A stretch of DNA of 34,844 bases. Source: Caulobacteraceae bacterium (lineage in GTDB: Bacteria; Pseudomonadota; Alphaproteobacteria; Caulobacterales; Caulobacteraceae). The position numbers and the translations under genes were made by a program. Numbering within the stretch: position 1 is the first letter of the stretch; every line of letters starts with the position of its first letter. The DNA lies in NCBI GenBank assembly GCA_019748055.1, contig JAIEQC010000055.1, positions 1-34,844 on the forward strand, read 5' to 3'. The notes under the pieces were generated by a model. The model was not told the DNA's origin, ran no database searches, and worked only from the letters and a program-made list of their open reading frames with translations. This document shows positions 24,353-31,917 of this stretch, one piece after another.

Positions 24353-24377
24353 TTGCCGTCTCACCGCGCCCTATAAC
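24353..24377 (+). promoter_or_regulatory. Caulobacter-type housekeeping promoter for the M23 peptidase
   Basis: TTGCCGT (24353-24359) and CCTATAAC (24370-24377), ten bases apart, match five of seven and seven of eight positions of the Caulobacter consensus TTGACGS-N10-14-GCTANAWC. The start codon is 77 bp downstream. Confidence 0.5.
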
Positions 24378-24454
24378 GGCGACCTCGCCGCGCGGGGGAA
24401 ATCGTCCTCAGCGCCTCATCCGTCGAACGAGACCGACAAGGAGACGCCGCACGT

Positions 24455-25069
24455 ATGCGACGCCTTATGCCGACCGTCCGCCGCATTCTGACCCACACGG
24501 GTCAGGCCGCCGCTCTATCCGTCACCGCCGTGCTCGCCATGGCCGCCGCCCCGAATGCCGACCCTGACCCCGCCGTGGTCGATGCCGCCGCCGCCCCCGC
24601 TTCTGCGCCCCTGATCGCCGTCGCCGAGCCGGCGGGGCCGATCATGCGCGAGATCATGTTCCACGAGCCGGTGAAAGGCTTCGCCGTGAACTCCCGTTAC
24701 GGCACGCGACGTCTGCCGGGAGAGCGCGCTCCGCGCGCGCACAAGGGCGTCGACTTCGCGGCACCGACCGGAACGGGCGTCTTCGCCGCCGCCGAGGGCA
24801 CGGTCCTGCGCACCGGCTACCAGCGCGACGGCTTCGGCAACTTCGTCGAAATCCGTCATCCCAACGGAATGACGACGCTCTACGCCCATCTGAGCCGCAT
24901 CGACGTGCGGTCAGGTCAGGAACTGTATTCGGGCGAGCGTGTGGGTCTCGTCGGATCGACCGGCTATTCGACGGGTCCGCACCTGCATTTCGAGGTGCGG
25001 CGCAACGGGGCCCACGTAAACCCCGACCGCGTCATGGGCCGGACCTTCGACGTGGTCGTCGAGGGCTGA
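24455..25069 (+). CDS. M23 family metallopeptidase
   Basis: A 204-residue exported protein expected to cut peptidoglycan peptide bridges or act as an activator of amidases. A signal-like N-terminus (to about residue 33) leads to a LytM/M23 domain at 70-200. The zinc ligands are visible: His96 and Asp100 in HKGVDFAAP and His178 in HLHFE, with His176 as the catalytic partner. Thus it should be active rather than degenerate. AAGGAG lies upstream. Its TGA abuts the stop of the convergent gene in TGATCA. Confidence 0.88.
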   Translation: MRRLMPTVRRILTHTGQAAALSVTAVLAMAAAPNADPDPAVVDAAAAPASAPLIAVAEPAGPIMREIMFHEPVKGFAVNSRYGTRRLPGERAPRAHKGVDFAAPTGTGVFAAAEGTVLRTGYQRDGFGNFVEIRHPNGMTTLYAHLSRIDVRSGQELYSGERVGLVGSTGYSTGPHLHFEVRRNGAHVNPDRVMGRTFDVVVEG

Positions 25070-25468
25070 TCAGGCCGTCTTGCGGCCCACGCGTCCGCTC
25101 AGCCAGCCGCCCGCCAGGATCGTCAGGATCGCCACGGCCGGGAACCAGATCGGATGGGGCAGGCTGTAGACGTTGGCGAAAGTGCCGACCAGCAGCAGGC
25201 CCGTCGGGACCCAGGCGTGCCATCCATGCCCACGAGCCACGAGGGCCGCTATCCAGCCGCCCACGAAGGCCCCGAGGCCATATCCGGGAATGACCGCGCC
25301 CAGCTTCCAAGCCGGCAGGCTTTCCATGTAGGCGCGCATGGCCTCCGGATCGCTCATCTTCAGGTCGGAAGGCGGAGGGTCGATCATGTGCGTGATCGCT
25401 TGCCACACCATGACGACGACGACCGACACGACGACGCCGACGACCGCGCCGAGAATCTTCTGAAGCAT
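25070..25468 (-). CDS. Small four-span membrane protein of unknown function
   Basis: A 132-residue protein with four predicted hydrophobic segments: near residues 5-25, 62-84, 86-103 and 108-125. The loop between spans one and two includes DPPPSDLKMSDPEAMRAYME and may be periplasmic. I do not recognise a named family. The ATG at 25468 has GGAGG about nine bases upstream, which excludes a longer in-frame extension. It is convergent with the M23 gene. Confidence 0.7.
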   Translation of the reverse strand: MLQKILGAVVGVVVSVVVVMVWQAITHMIDPPPSDLKMSDPEAMRAYMESLPAWKLGAVIPGYGLGAFVGGWIAALVARGHGWHAWVPTGLLLVGTFANVYSLPHPIWFPAVAILTILAGGWLSGRVGRKTA

Positions 25469-25625
25469 GTCCTGCCCTCCCGTTCGATCCCTTGTCGTGC
25501 GGATGGCCGCGACCGTCAACGGCGGGTTCATGACGGAGAATTCATGAACTTCAGCGCCCGCGCGGTTGTCAAACGTCCTTTACATCCCTAGCCTGCCCTT
25601 CACTGAGCCACGACGGGGAGACGGC

Positions 25626-26591
25626 ATGTCCGCGGCATTGAAGCTGGACGGCATCGGCAAGCGCTACGGCGACTTCGAGGCGGTCCGCGACCTGAGTTTC
25701 TCGGTCCAGAAGGGCACGATCTGCGGCTTTCTCGGGCCCAACGGCGCGGGCAAGACCTCGACCCTGCGCATGATCCTGGGCCTGCAGCCGCAGACCACGG
25801 GCCAGCTGGAAATCCTGGGCCAGTCCGACGGCCGGCGCGTGCGGGACCGCATCGGCTTTCTCCCGGAAGAGCGCGGGCTCTACAAGAAGATGGCTCCCAT
25901 CGACGCCATCGCCTTCTTCGGCGCCCTGAAGGGGCTGCCCGTCGGCGAGGGCAAGCGGCGCGCCCGGGTCATGCTGAAGGATCAGGGGCTGGAGCACGCC
26001 CAGACCAAGAAGATGAAGGAACTGTCCAAGGGCATGGCCCAGAAGGTGCAGTTGATCGCCTCGGTCGTGCACCAGCCGGAGTTCGTGATCCTGGACGAGC
26101 CGTTCTCGGGCCTGGACCCGGTCAACCAGCAGGGGCTGGAGGCCATGATCCGGGGCCTCGCCGCCAACGGCGCGACGGTCCTGTTCTCGACCCACGTCAT
26201 GCAGCACGCCGAGCGGCTGTGCGACAAGGTCGTGCTGCTGGCCCGGGGCCGCAAGGCGTTCGAAGGGACTGTGGACGAGGCCAAGGCGACCACCCGCCGT
26301 TTCCTGGAGCTGGAAGGTGAGATCGCCGAGGAGGCCGCGCGCGGCCTGCCGGGCGTGGTCGCCGTCGAGACCGTGCGCGCCGACGGCCCCGTGCGGGTGC
26401 TGAAGGCCGAGCTCGCCCCCGGCGGGCGCGGACAGGAGGCGCTGAAGGCGGCCTTTCTGGGCGGCCTGGACGTGCGCCGTTTCGAGCTGCGCGAGCCCAC
26501 TCTGCACGACGCCTTCATCGGCCTGACCGGGGACGACCCCAATCAGGACCAGACCGTCCGCCGCGACCAGGCTTCGGAGGCCGCCCGATGA
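25626..26591 (+). CDS. NatA-type ABC transporter ATP-binding protein
   Basis: A 321-residue ATPase. Walker A is GPNGAGKTS, the signature region is LSKGMAQKV, Walker B is FVILDEPFSGLDP and the switch His is in STHVM. The C-terminal 100 residues form the DUF4162-like domain of the YhaQ/NatA class, normally paired with a NatB/YhaP permease. That partner starts four bases before this stop (ATGA overlap), but its 3' half is replaced by a glycosylase. I chose the ATG at 25626 with GGGGAG just upstream. The exporter may therefore be non-functional. Confidence 0.86.
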   Translation: MSAALKLDGIGKRYGDFEAVRDLSFSVQKGTICGFLGPNGAGKTSTLRMILGLQPQTTGQLEILGQSDGRRVRDRIGFLPEERGLYKKMAPIDAIAFFGALKGLPVGEGKRRARVMLKDQGLEHAQTKKMKELSKGMAQKVQLIASVVHQPEFVILDEPFSGLDPVNQQGLEAMIRGLAANGATVLFSTHVMQHAERLCDKVVLLARGRKAFEGTVDEAKATTRRFLELEGEIAEEAARGLPGVVAVETVRADGPVRVLKAELAPGGRGQEALKAAFLGGLDVRRFELREPTLHDAFIGLTGDDPNQDQTVRRDQASEAAR

Positions 26592-28192
26592 ACCGCACCC
26601 TTCTGATCGCCCGGCGCGAATACGCCGCCTATGCCAAGACGGTCGGCTTCTGGCTGTCGCTGCTGGCCTTCCCGTTGTTCGCCGTGCTGGGCGGGGCCAT
26701 CCCCATTCTGATGCGGACGTCCGAACCGGTGCGCTCCGTGGTCCTGATCGAGGAAGGCCCGGCGGCTCAAGGTCTGGCCGGCTCGGTGCGGGACGCCCTG
26801 CGCCGCGACGCCGAGCGCCGCGCCGAACGCGCCGCCCAGGCGCAGGACGCCGCCGTCAAGGCGACCGGCATTCCCAAGGAGGCCGTCGAACAGGCGCAGA
26901 AGAGCCAGGGCGCGGGCTTGCGCGAATCCCTGAACCGCCAGCGGCTGCGCATCGTCGACGCGCCCGCCGTCGTCGCCTCGGCCGCGCCCGGTCAGGCGCA
27001 GGAGGCGGCCGTGCGCGAGCTTCTGACCGCCGACGTCGATCGCGACCAGCGCATCGACTCCGTCGTCTTCCTGACCCGCGACGCCGAAGGCCGCCCCGCC
27101 GCCCGGGTCTGGACGCGCCGAGCCGCCGACGACACGGTCGAGGACTTCATCCGCGAAGCCCTGCAGGCCGCCAATCGCCGGCAGGTCTTCGAGGCCGCCG
27201 GCATCGACGGCGCCGTGGTGGCCGACACCGAGCGGTTCCGCCCCGACGTTCGGGCCTTCTCGCCCCAGTCGGCCAGCGGCGGCGAGGTGTCGTTCCGCGA
27301 CCGCCTGCCGTCGGTGATCGGCCTGGCCTCGGCCTTCATCCTGTGGTCGCTGATCATCACCGGCGCCTCGATCCTGCTTAACAGCGTGATGGAGGAGAAG
27401 TCGAACAAGATCCTGGAGGTGCTGCTGTCCTCGGCCTCGGCCACGGAGATCCTGACCGGCAAGGTGCTGGGCGTGGCCCTGCTGACGCTGACCGTGCTGC
27501 TGGTCTGGGCCGGGATCGGCGCGGCGGGCCTTCTGGCCAGCTTCCCCGGCACGGCGCGCGACATCGGCGAGATCGTGCTGCAGGGCGGGATGATCTGGTA
27601 CTTCGTCGCCTATGCCGTCGGCGGCTATCTGATGTACGCGGTGCTGTTCGCGGCCATCGGCGCCTATCACGACGAGGAATGGGGCGTGCCCGAACGCGAC
27701 CCTCGGGCCCTGTGGGAGAAGCTGGCGCTGGACGGCATGCAGGCCGGCCTGGCCTGGATCACCATCCTGAGAAAGCGAGAGAGCATCCGCGCCGCCTTTG
27801 ACGGCTTCGATCCGGAGAGGGTCGCCCGCTATGGCGACGCGGACCGCGAACGTCTGCTGGCCGACCCCGGCATCATCCGCTCGCGCGCCAAGATCGACGC
27901 CACCATCCGGGGCGCGCAGGTCTGGCTGGAGATGCGCGAGAGGGGCGAGGACTTCGCCGGCTGGCTGTGGTCGTTCGTCGGCGGCGCCCCGATCCAGCGC
28001 CCGCCGGGCGTCGACGGCTTCCTGGCCCAGACGCCGGAGTCCGTCGCCATGGCCAAGGCGCTGAAGGCCCGCGGCTTCAAGTTCTGCGGCCCCGTCATCG
28101 TCTACGCCTTCATGCAGGCCACCGGCATGGTCAACGACCATGTGGACGCCTGCTTCCGGCAGGCGGAGGTGCGGGGCAGGTCGGGGGCATGA
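26588..28192 (+). CDS. ABC-2 permease (NatB-like) N-terminal part fused in frame to DNA-3-methyladenine glycosylase I (Tag)
   Basis: One 534-residue frame with two unrelated parts. Residues 1-359 are an ABC-2 permease: an N-terminal span (about 18-40), a large extracytoplasmic domain, then spans near 240-262, 290-315 and 328-357, with [17 protein letters not shown]. It stops at LFAAIGA, where NatB-type permeases normally continue through two more spans. From Tyr360 the sequence is Tag: [57 protein letters not shown] and DHVDACFR. His361 and the DH-x3-C pair match three of Tag's four zinc ligands; the fourth, Cys near Tag position 4, is absent. The position of Tag's Glu38 is Asp. It is coupled to rnhB by ATGA. 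Confidence 0.85.
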   Translation: MNRTLLIARREYAAYAKTVGFWLSLLAFPLFAVLGGAIPILMRTSEPVRSVVLIEEGPAAQGLAGSVRDALRRDAERRAERAAQAQDAAVKATGIPKEAVEQAQKSQGAGLRESLNRQRLRIVDAPAVVASAAPGQAQEAAVRELLTADVDRDQRIDSVVFLTRDAEGRPAARVWTRRAADDTVEDFIREALQAANRRQVFEAAGIDGAVVADTERFRPDVRAFSPQSASGGEVSFRDRLPSVIGLASAFILWSLIITGASILLNSVMEEKSNKILEVLLSSASATEILTGKVLGVALLTLTVLLVWAGIGAAGLLASFPGTARDIGEIVLQGGMIWYFVAYAVGGYLMYAVLFAAIGAYHDEEWGVPERDPRALWEKLALDGMQAGLAWITILRKRESIRAAFDGFDPERVARYGDADRERLLADPGIIRSRAKIDATIRGAQVWLEMRERGEDFAGWLWSFVGGAPIQRPPGVDGFLAQTPESVAMAKALKARGFKFCGPVIVYAFMQATGMVNDHVDACFRQAEVRGRSGA

Positions 28193-28824
28193 AGGCCGCC
28201 CGTGCGAAGACGACTCCCACCCTGGCGCTGGAGAGCAGCCTCGCCGAGGCGGTAGGCGGGCCGGTGTGCGGGGTGGATGAGGCGGGACGCGGACCTTGGG
28301 CGGGGCCGGTGTCGGCGGCCGCGGTGATCCTGGATCCGGCGAAAATCCCTGCCGGCATCGACGACTCCAAGGCCTTGAGCGCCGCCCGACGCGAGGCGCT
28401 GGAAGTCGCGATCAAGGCGCAAGCGATTGCCTGGGGCGTCGGTGTCGCCTCGGTGGAAGAGATCGACGAACTGAACATTCTGAAGGCCACGGGGCTGGCG
28501 ATGCGCCGTGCAGTCGAGGCCTTGGCGGTGACTCCGAAAGCGGCCCTTGTGGACGGCAATCACCGTTTCGATCTGCCGTGCAAGGTCACGACGGTCGTGG
28601 GAGGGGACGGGCTGTCGCTGTCGATCGCGGCGGCCTCGATCCTGGCCAAGACGGCCCGGGACCGGCTCATGGTCGAACTGGACGCAGATTATCCCGGCTA
28701 CGGCTTCGCCAGTCATAAGGGCTACAATGCACCGATCCATCAGGCGGCGCTGAGGGAACTGGGACCCTGCCCCGCGCATCGACGGACATGGGCGCCGATC
28801 CGGGCGCTGCTGGACCAGGTCTAG
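28189..28824 (+). CDS. rnhB: Ribonuclease HII
   Basis: RNase HII removes ribonucleotides from DNA and RNA-DNA hybrids. The 211-residue protein has [20 protein letters not shown] with the catalytic Asp-Glu pair, [14 protein letters not shown], a central LVDGNHRF and [17 protein letters not shown] with the metal-binding Asp, all RnhB signatures. Its ATG lies in an ATGA overlap with the Tag half of the fusion gene, so two nucleic-acid repair activities are coupled. Its TAG stop forms CTAG together with the convergent small gene. Confidence 0.93.
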   Translation: MKAARAKTTPTLALESSLAEAVGGPVCGVDEAGRGPWAGPVSAAAVILDPAKIPAGIDDSKALSAARREALEVAIKAQAIAWGVGVASVEEIDELNILKATGLAMRRAVEALAVTPKAALVDGNHRFDLPCKVTTVVGGDGLSLSIAAASILAKTARDRLMVELDADYPGYGFASHKGYNAPIHQAALRELGPCPAHRRTWAPIRALLDQV

Positions 28825-29075
28825 AGGCGGAAGGCCGCGCCCAACATCACGCCGAGCAGGGCCGAGAAGGCCCCGCCCCCGACGACCACGACCCAGTGCG
28901 GCAGGTCCCGCAGTTTCCGCGCCAGCGACGGCCCGGCGGCAGTGTCGTTGGCGGCGGTCGACGCGGTGAAGCGGCGCGCCTCGGGCGCCTTCCAGGCGGC
29001 GGCGTCGAACGCGGCGCGGCCGTACGTCCGGGTGGCGTGCAGGCGGCGGTCGGGGGTCATCGTCAGCTCGTCCAT
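28821..29075 (-). CDS. Hypothetical small membrane-anchored protein
   Basis: An 84-residue product with a charged N-terminal region and one C-terminal hydrophobic segment ([20 protein letters not shown]), consistent with a tail anchor. I do not recognise it. Neither possible ATG, at 29075 or 29060, has a strong ribosome site. It ends inside the rnhB stop (shared CTAG) and lies 41 bp downstream of the methylase start-to-stop order on the same strand, so it may be a downstream operon member. Confidence 0.55.
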   Translation of the reverse strand: MDELTMTPDRRLHATRTYGRAAFDAAAWKAPEARRFTASTAANDTAAGPSLARKLRDLPHWVVVVGGGAFSALLGVMLGAAFRL

Positions 29076-29116
29076 GACGGCGGAAACGGCAGCATCCTAC
29101 GTCCGGTTCCGAACGG

Positions 29117-30145
29117 TCAAGCCGCGTCGGCCAGACCGATCCGGCGTTCGGTCACGACGAACAGATGCTCCACGTTCCGTAGCCGCCCGACCGTGCCGAC
29201 CTTCCTGCCCGACGGATCATGGATGCCGATCCGCGCCCCGACGTAGCGCGGGCGCTCGATCTCCACGACCTGCACGTGCCCCTTCGCCGACAGCATCTCG
29301 GTCAGGTCGGCGCGGCTCAGATAGCCTTCGTCGTTGAAGCTGACGATCAGGTTCGGCGCCCGCAGCCGCTCGACCACCGTCGCCAGCGCCGGGCCGATGC
29401 CCGGGCGGCTGTTGAAGGCGCTCTTGCGGGCCTTCACGTCGATCCTCTTGTTGGCGACGCCATAGACCTCCGGCTTGTCCCAGCGGACGAGGCTTTCCCA
29501 GCAGTGGTAGTTGGCCAGATAGCTGTGCTGGTTGTAGGGCGGGTCCAGGTAGACGAGGTCCGCCTCCACCTCCGCCGCCGCCTCCACCGCGTCCAGACAG
29601 GTCGCCCGCCCGACGCCCGGCAGCAGGTCGGGCATGCGCAGTTCCAGCGGCTTCAGCGCGCGGGGCGCCCAGCGCTTCATGTAGGCCATGTGGACGCCGG
29701 CGGTGCTGTCCACCCGGTCGGCGGCCTCCATCAGCGAGACCAGGGCGATCGCCTCCAGCTCCGGCTCCAGCGCCATCTGCGCGATCCGCGCACGCATGGC
29801 GTCGATGCGGGCGCCGTTGTCGGGATGGAAGAAGCGGGCATCCTCGCAGAAGGTGCGGGTGAACCAGCCGGGTTCGGGCTTAACCGCCGCCAGTTCGGCC
29901 AGCACCCGCTCGGCCGGGCCCAGCCATCGGTCGCGGTCGGCCTGAACATAGGCCGCGGCCAGCACATGGGCATAGGCGTTGTGGTCGTTGCTGTGGACCT
30001 GAAACCCCTCGCGTTTCAGGGCATGCCCCACCCGCGCCGAGCCGCTGAACAGGTCGCAGACGCGCCCGCCGTCCGGCAGCCGCCCGCGCACCGCCTGAAC
30101 GATGCGGTCCAGCAGCGCGCGCTTGGAGCCGAGGTATTTGATCAT
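29117..30145 (-). CDS. D12-class DNA adenine-N6 methyltransferase, no restriction partner
   Basis: Transfers a methyl group from SAM to adenine in a specific DNA site. The 342-residue protein starts MIKYLGSKRALLDRI, typical of D12/Dam-class enzymes. The SAM-binding motif is CDLFSGSARVGHALKREG, and the catalytic motif is DPPYNQHSYLANYHCWESLV. The motif order, SAM-binding first, is that of the alpha class. The ATG at 30145 has GGGAAG and GGAGG upstream; longer in-frame starts would read the interspersed repeat. No endonuclease or specificity gene is nearby, so it looks like an orphan methylase. The target site cannot be told. Confidence 0.85.
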   Translation of the reverse strand: MIKYLGSKRALLDRIVQAVRGRLPDGGRVCDLFSGSARVGHALKREGFQVHSNDHNAYAHVLAAAYVQADRDRWLGPAERVLAELAAVKPEPGWFTRTFCEDARFFHPDNGARIDAMRARIAQMALEPELEAIALVSLMEAADRVDSTAGVHMAYMKRWAPRALKPLELRMPDLLPGVGRATCLDAVEAAAEVEADLVYLDPPYNQHSYLANYHCWESLVRWDKPEVYGVANKRIDVKARKSAFNSRPGIGPALATVVERLRAPNLIVSFNDEGYLSRADLTEMLSAKGHVQVVEIERPRYVGARIGIHDPSGRKVGTVGRLRNVEHLFVVTERRIGLADAA

Positions 30146-31730
30146 CTTCCCAATCCTCCCCCGCCCCGGCGGGGGAGGGGGACCACGCGCAGCGTGGTGG
30201 AGGGGGCGACGCCACGCGCCGGAGCTTGAAGCCGCCCCCGCCACCGCCCGTCGGCCGGGGCCCCAACCCCGCGGCGCGTCGCGATGCGGGGGGGGATTTT
30301 GATCGACCGCGTTTCGCCGGAGCATGGGCCAGGCGGAGCAGATTCGCAGCCCCCGGGGCGCCGAAGGGGGTGCCGGCCAGGATCAGGATGCGCTGACCGG
30401 GCTGGGCCAGGCCGTACTCCATGGCGGCGGCGACGGCGTCGTCGGTGACTTCCTCCAGCGAGGACGGTTCGCGGCCCAGCCGCGACTCCAGCCCCCAGAC
30501 CAGCGCCAGCCGACGCGCCGTCTCGGGTTTGGGCGTCAGGGCCAGCACGGGCTGCAGCGGCCGTTCGCGGGCCATGCGCCGGGCGGTGCCGCCCAGGGTC
30601 GTGAACACCACGACGCAGGCCGTCGACTGGGCCTCGCCTGCCTTCCTCGCCGCGGCGACCAGGGCGTCGGCGTCGATGTCGTCCATGCCGGCGTGTTCGG
30701 CGTCCATCAGGCTGGGCCACATGGGGTCCGCCTCGACCCGCTCGATGATGCGGCTCATCACGCCCACCGATTCCAGCGGATAGTCGCCCGACGCCGTCTC
30801 GGCCGACAGCATCAGGGCGTCGGCGCCCTCATAGGCGGCATTGGCGACGTCGGACGCCTCGGCCCGGGTGGGCGCCGGCGCGGCCGTCATGGATTCCAGC
30901 ATCTGGGTGGCCACGATCACCGGCACGCCGCGCTGGCGGGCGGCGCGGATGATCTGCTTCTGCGCCACCGGCACCTCTTCGGGCTCCAGCTCCACGCCGA
31001 GGTCCCCGCGCGCGACCATGACGCCGTCGCAGTAGTCCAGGATCGAGTCGAGCTGGGCCAGGGCCTGCGGCTTCTCGATCTTGGCCAGACAGGCCGCCTG
31101 GCCGTTCACCAGCCGCTTCAGCTCGGCCATGTCCTCGGCCTTTTGGACGAAGCTGAGCGCCACCCAGTCGACGCCGATGCGCAGGGCGAAGGCCAGGTCC
31201 TCGCGGTCCTTGGGGGTAAGGGCCGAGACGGGGATGATCGCCTCCGGCACCGCCACGCCCTTGCGGTCCGACAGTTTCGTGCCGCTCTCGACCTCCACGT
31301 CGGCCCAGTCGTCGGTGCGTTCGCCCACGCGCAGACGGACCCGGCCGTCGTCCAGCAACAGAAGCATGCCGGTCCGCAGCGCCCGGAAGATCTCCGGATG
31401 CGGCATCTGCACCCGCCTTGCGTCGCCGGGCGCGGGGTCCAGGTCGAAGCGCATGCGGTGGCCCGGCTTGATGGCGATCTCGCCGTCCGCGAACTTGCCC
31501 AGTCGCAGCTTGGGCCCCTGCAGATCGGCCAGAACGCCCAACGGCCGCTTCAGCGCCATCTCGGCCCCGCGCACGGCCTTCAGCGCGGCGGCGTGATCCT
31601 CGTGGCTGCCGTGGCTGAAGTTCAGGCGGAACACGTCCGCCCCGGCCTGGGCCAGCGCCTTGACCGTGCCAGGCGCCCGGCTGGCGGGTCCCAGGGTCGC
31701 GACGATGCGGGCGCGGCGGGCTCTGTTCAT
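29880..31730 (-). CDS. pyk: Pyruvate kinase with an unusual C-terminal read-on
   Basis: Converts phosphoenolpyruvate and ADP to pyruvate and ATP in glycolysis. Residues 1 to about 470 are a complete enzyme: RIVATLGPASRAP, NFSHGSHEDH, DLQGPKLRLG, KIEKPQA with the catalytic Lys, MVARGDLGVELEPEEVPVAQK, and SAETASGDYPLE. The normal end would lie near LLRLAHAPAKRGR (about residue 475). Instead the frame stays open for about 140 more residues, through the interspersed repeat and 266 bp into the methylase gene in another frame, stopping at 29880. The tail has no domain and is probably not a conserved part. The ATG at 31730 has GGAAG upstream; an in-frame ATG at 31769 is possible. Confidence 0.82.
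   Translation of the reverse strand: MNRARRARIVATLGPASRAPGTVKALAQAGADVFRLNFSHGSHEDHAAALKAVRGAEMALKRPLGVLADLQGPKLRLGKFADGEIAIKPGHRMRFDLDPAPGDARRVQMPHPEIFRALRTGMLLLLDDGRVRLRVGERTDDWADVEVESGTKLSDRKGVAVPEAIIPVSALTPKDREDLAFALRIGVDWVALSFVQKAEDMAELKRLVNGQAACLAKIEKPQALAQLDSILDYCDGVMVARGDLGVELEPEEVPVAQKQIIRAARQRGVPVIVATQMLESMTAAPAPTRAEASDVANAAYEGADALMLSAETASGDYPLESVGVMSRIIERVEADPMWPSLMDAEHAGMDDIDADALVAAARKAGEAQSTACVVVFTTLGGTARRMARERPLQPVLALTPKPETARRLALVWGLESRLGREPSSLEEVTDDAVAAAMEYGLAQPGQRILILAGTPFGAPGAANLLRLAHAPAKRGRSKSPPASRRAAGLGPRPTGGGGGGFKLRRVASPPPPRCAWSPSPAGAGEDWEDDQIPRLQARAAGPHRSGGARAAAGRRARLRPVQRLGAGGACPETRGVSGPQQRPQRLCPCAGRGLCSGRPRPMAGPGRAGAGRTGGG
30146..30300. repeat. GC-rich interspersed palindromic repeat between pyk and the methylase
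   Basis: About 150 bp of Gly/Pro-type GC-rich DNA with two adjacent palindromes: CCTCCCCCGCC (30155-30165) with GGCGGGGGAGG (30168-30178), and ACCACGC (30182-30188) with GCGTGGT (30192-30198). From memory, segments of this type recur between genes in Brevundimonas and relatives. All three reading frames on the minus strand are open through it. A run of eight G lies at 30288-30295. Boundaries are approximate. Confidence 0.65.
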
Positions 31731-31826
31731 TCGGTCTTCCGGCGGCGAGAGGAGGCGTTCGCCCTTCATGCCACGAAACATGCGTCCGTTAAGGCCGGGG
31801 TTCCCCGAGAAACAGGAAGTGAGCGG

Positions 31827-31911
31827 TGGTGCGAGCGGCGGGGGTCGAACCCGCATGACCGAAGTCGAGCGATTTTAAGTCGCTTGCGTCTACCAGTTTC
31901 GCCACGCTCGC
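31827..31911 (-). tRNA. tRNA-Leu (anticodon TAA)
   Basis: An 85-nt cloverleaf. The acceptor stem pairs GCGAGCG with CGCTCGC, and the 3' CCA is encoded (complement at 31827-31829). The anticodon stem pairs AGCGA with TCGCT around the loop CTTAAAA, giving TAA at 31877-31875. A long variable arm marks a class II (Leu) tRNA. It begins six bases after the M28 peptidase stop and precedes pyk on the same strand. Confidence 0.96.
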
Positions 31912-31917
31912 AGGCGG

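Noticed and set aside
26543..28141. Minus-strand open frame (532 codons) opposite the permease-Tag gene
   Set aside because: Antisense shadow; the plus strand encodes recognisable permease and Tag domains.
30146..30300. CRISPR-like array
   Set aside because: Only two different palindromes, no regularly spaced identical repeats.
30146..30325. N-terminal extension of the methylase through the repeat (60 extra residues)
   Set aside because: The conserved D12 start is MIKYLGSKR at 30145 with its own ribosome site; the extension only translates the repeat.
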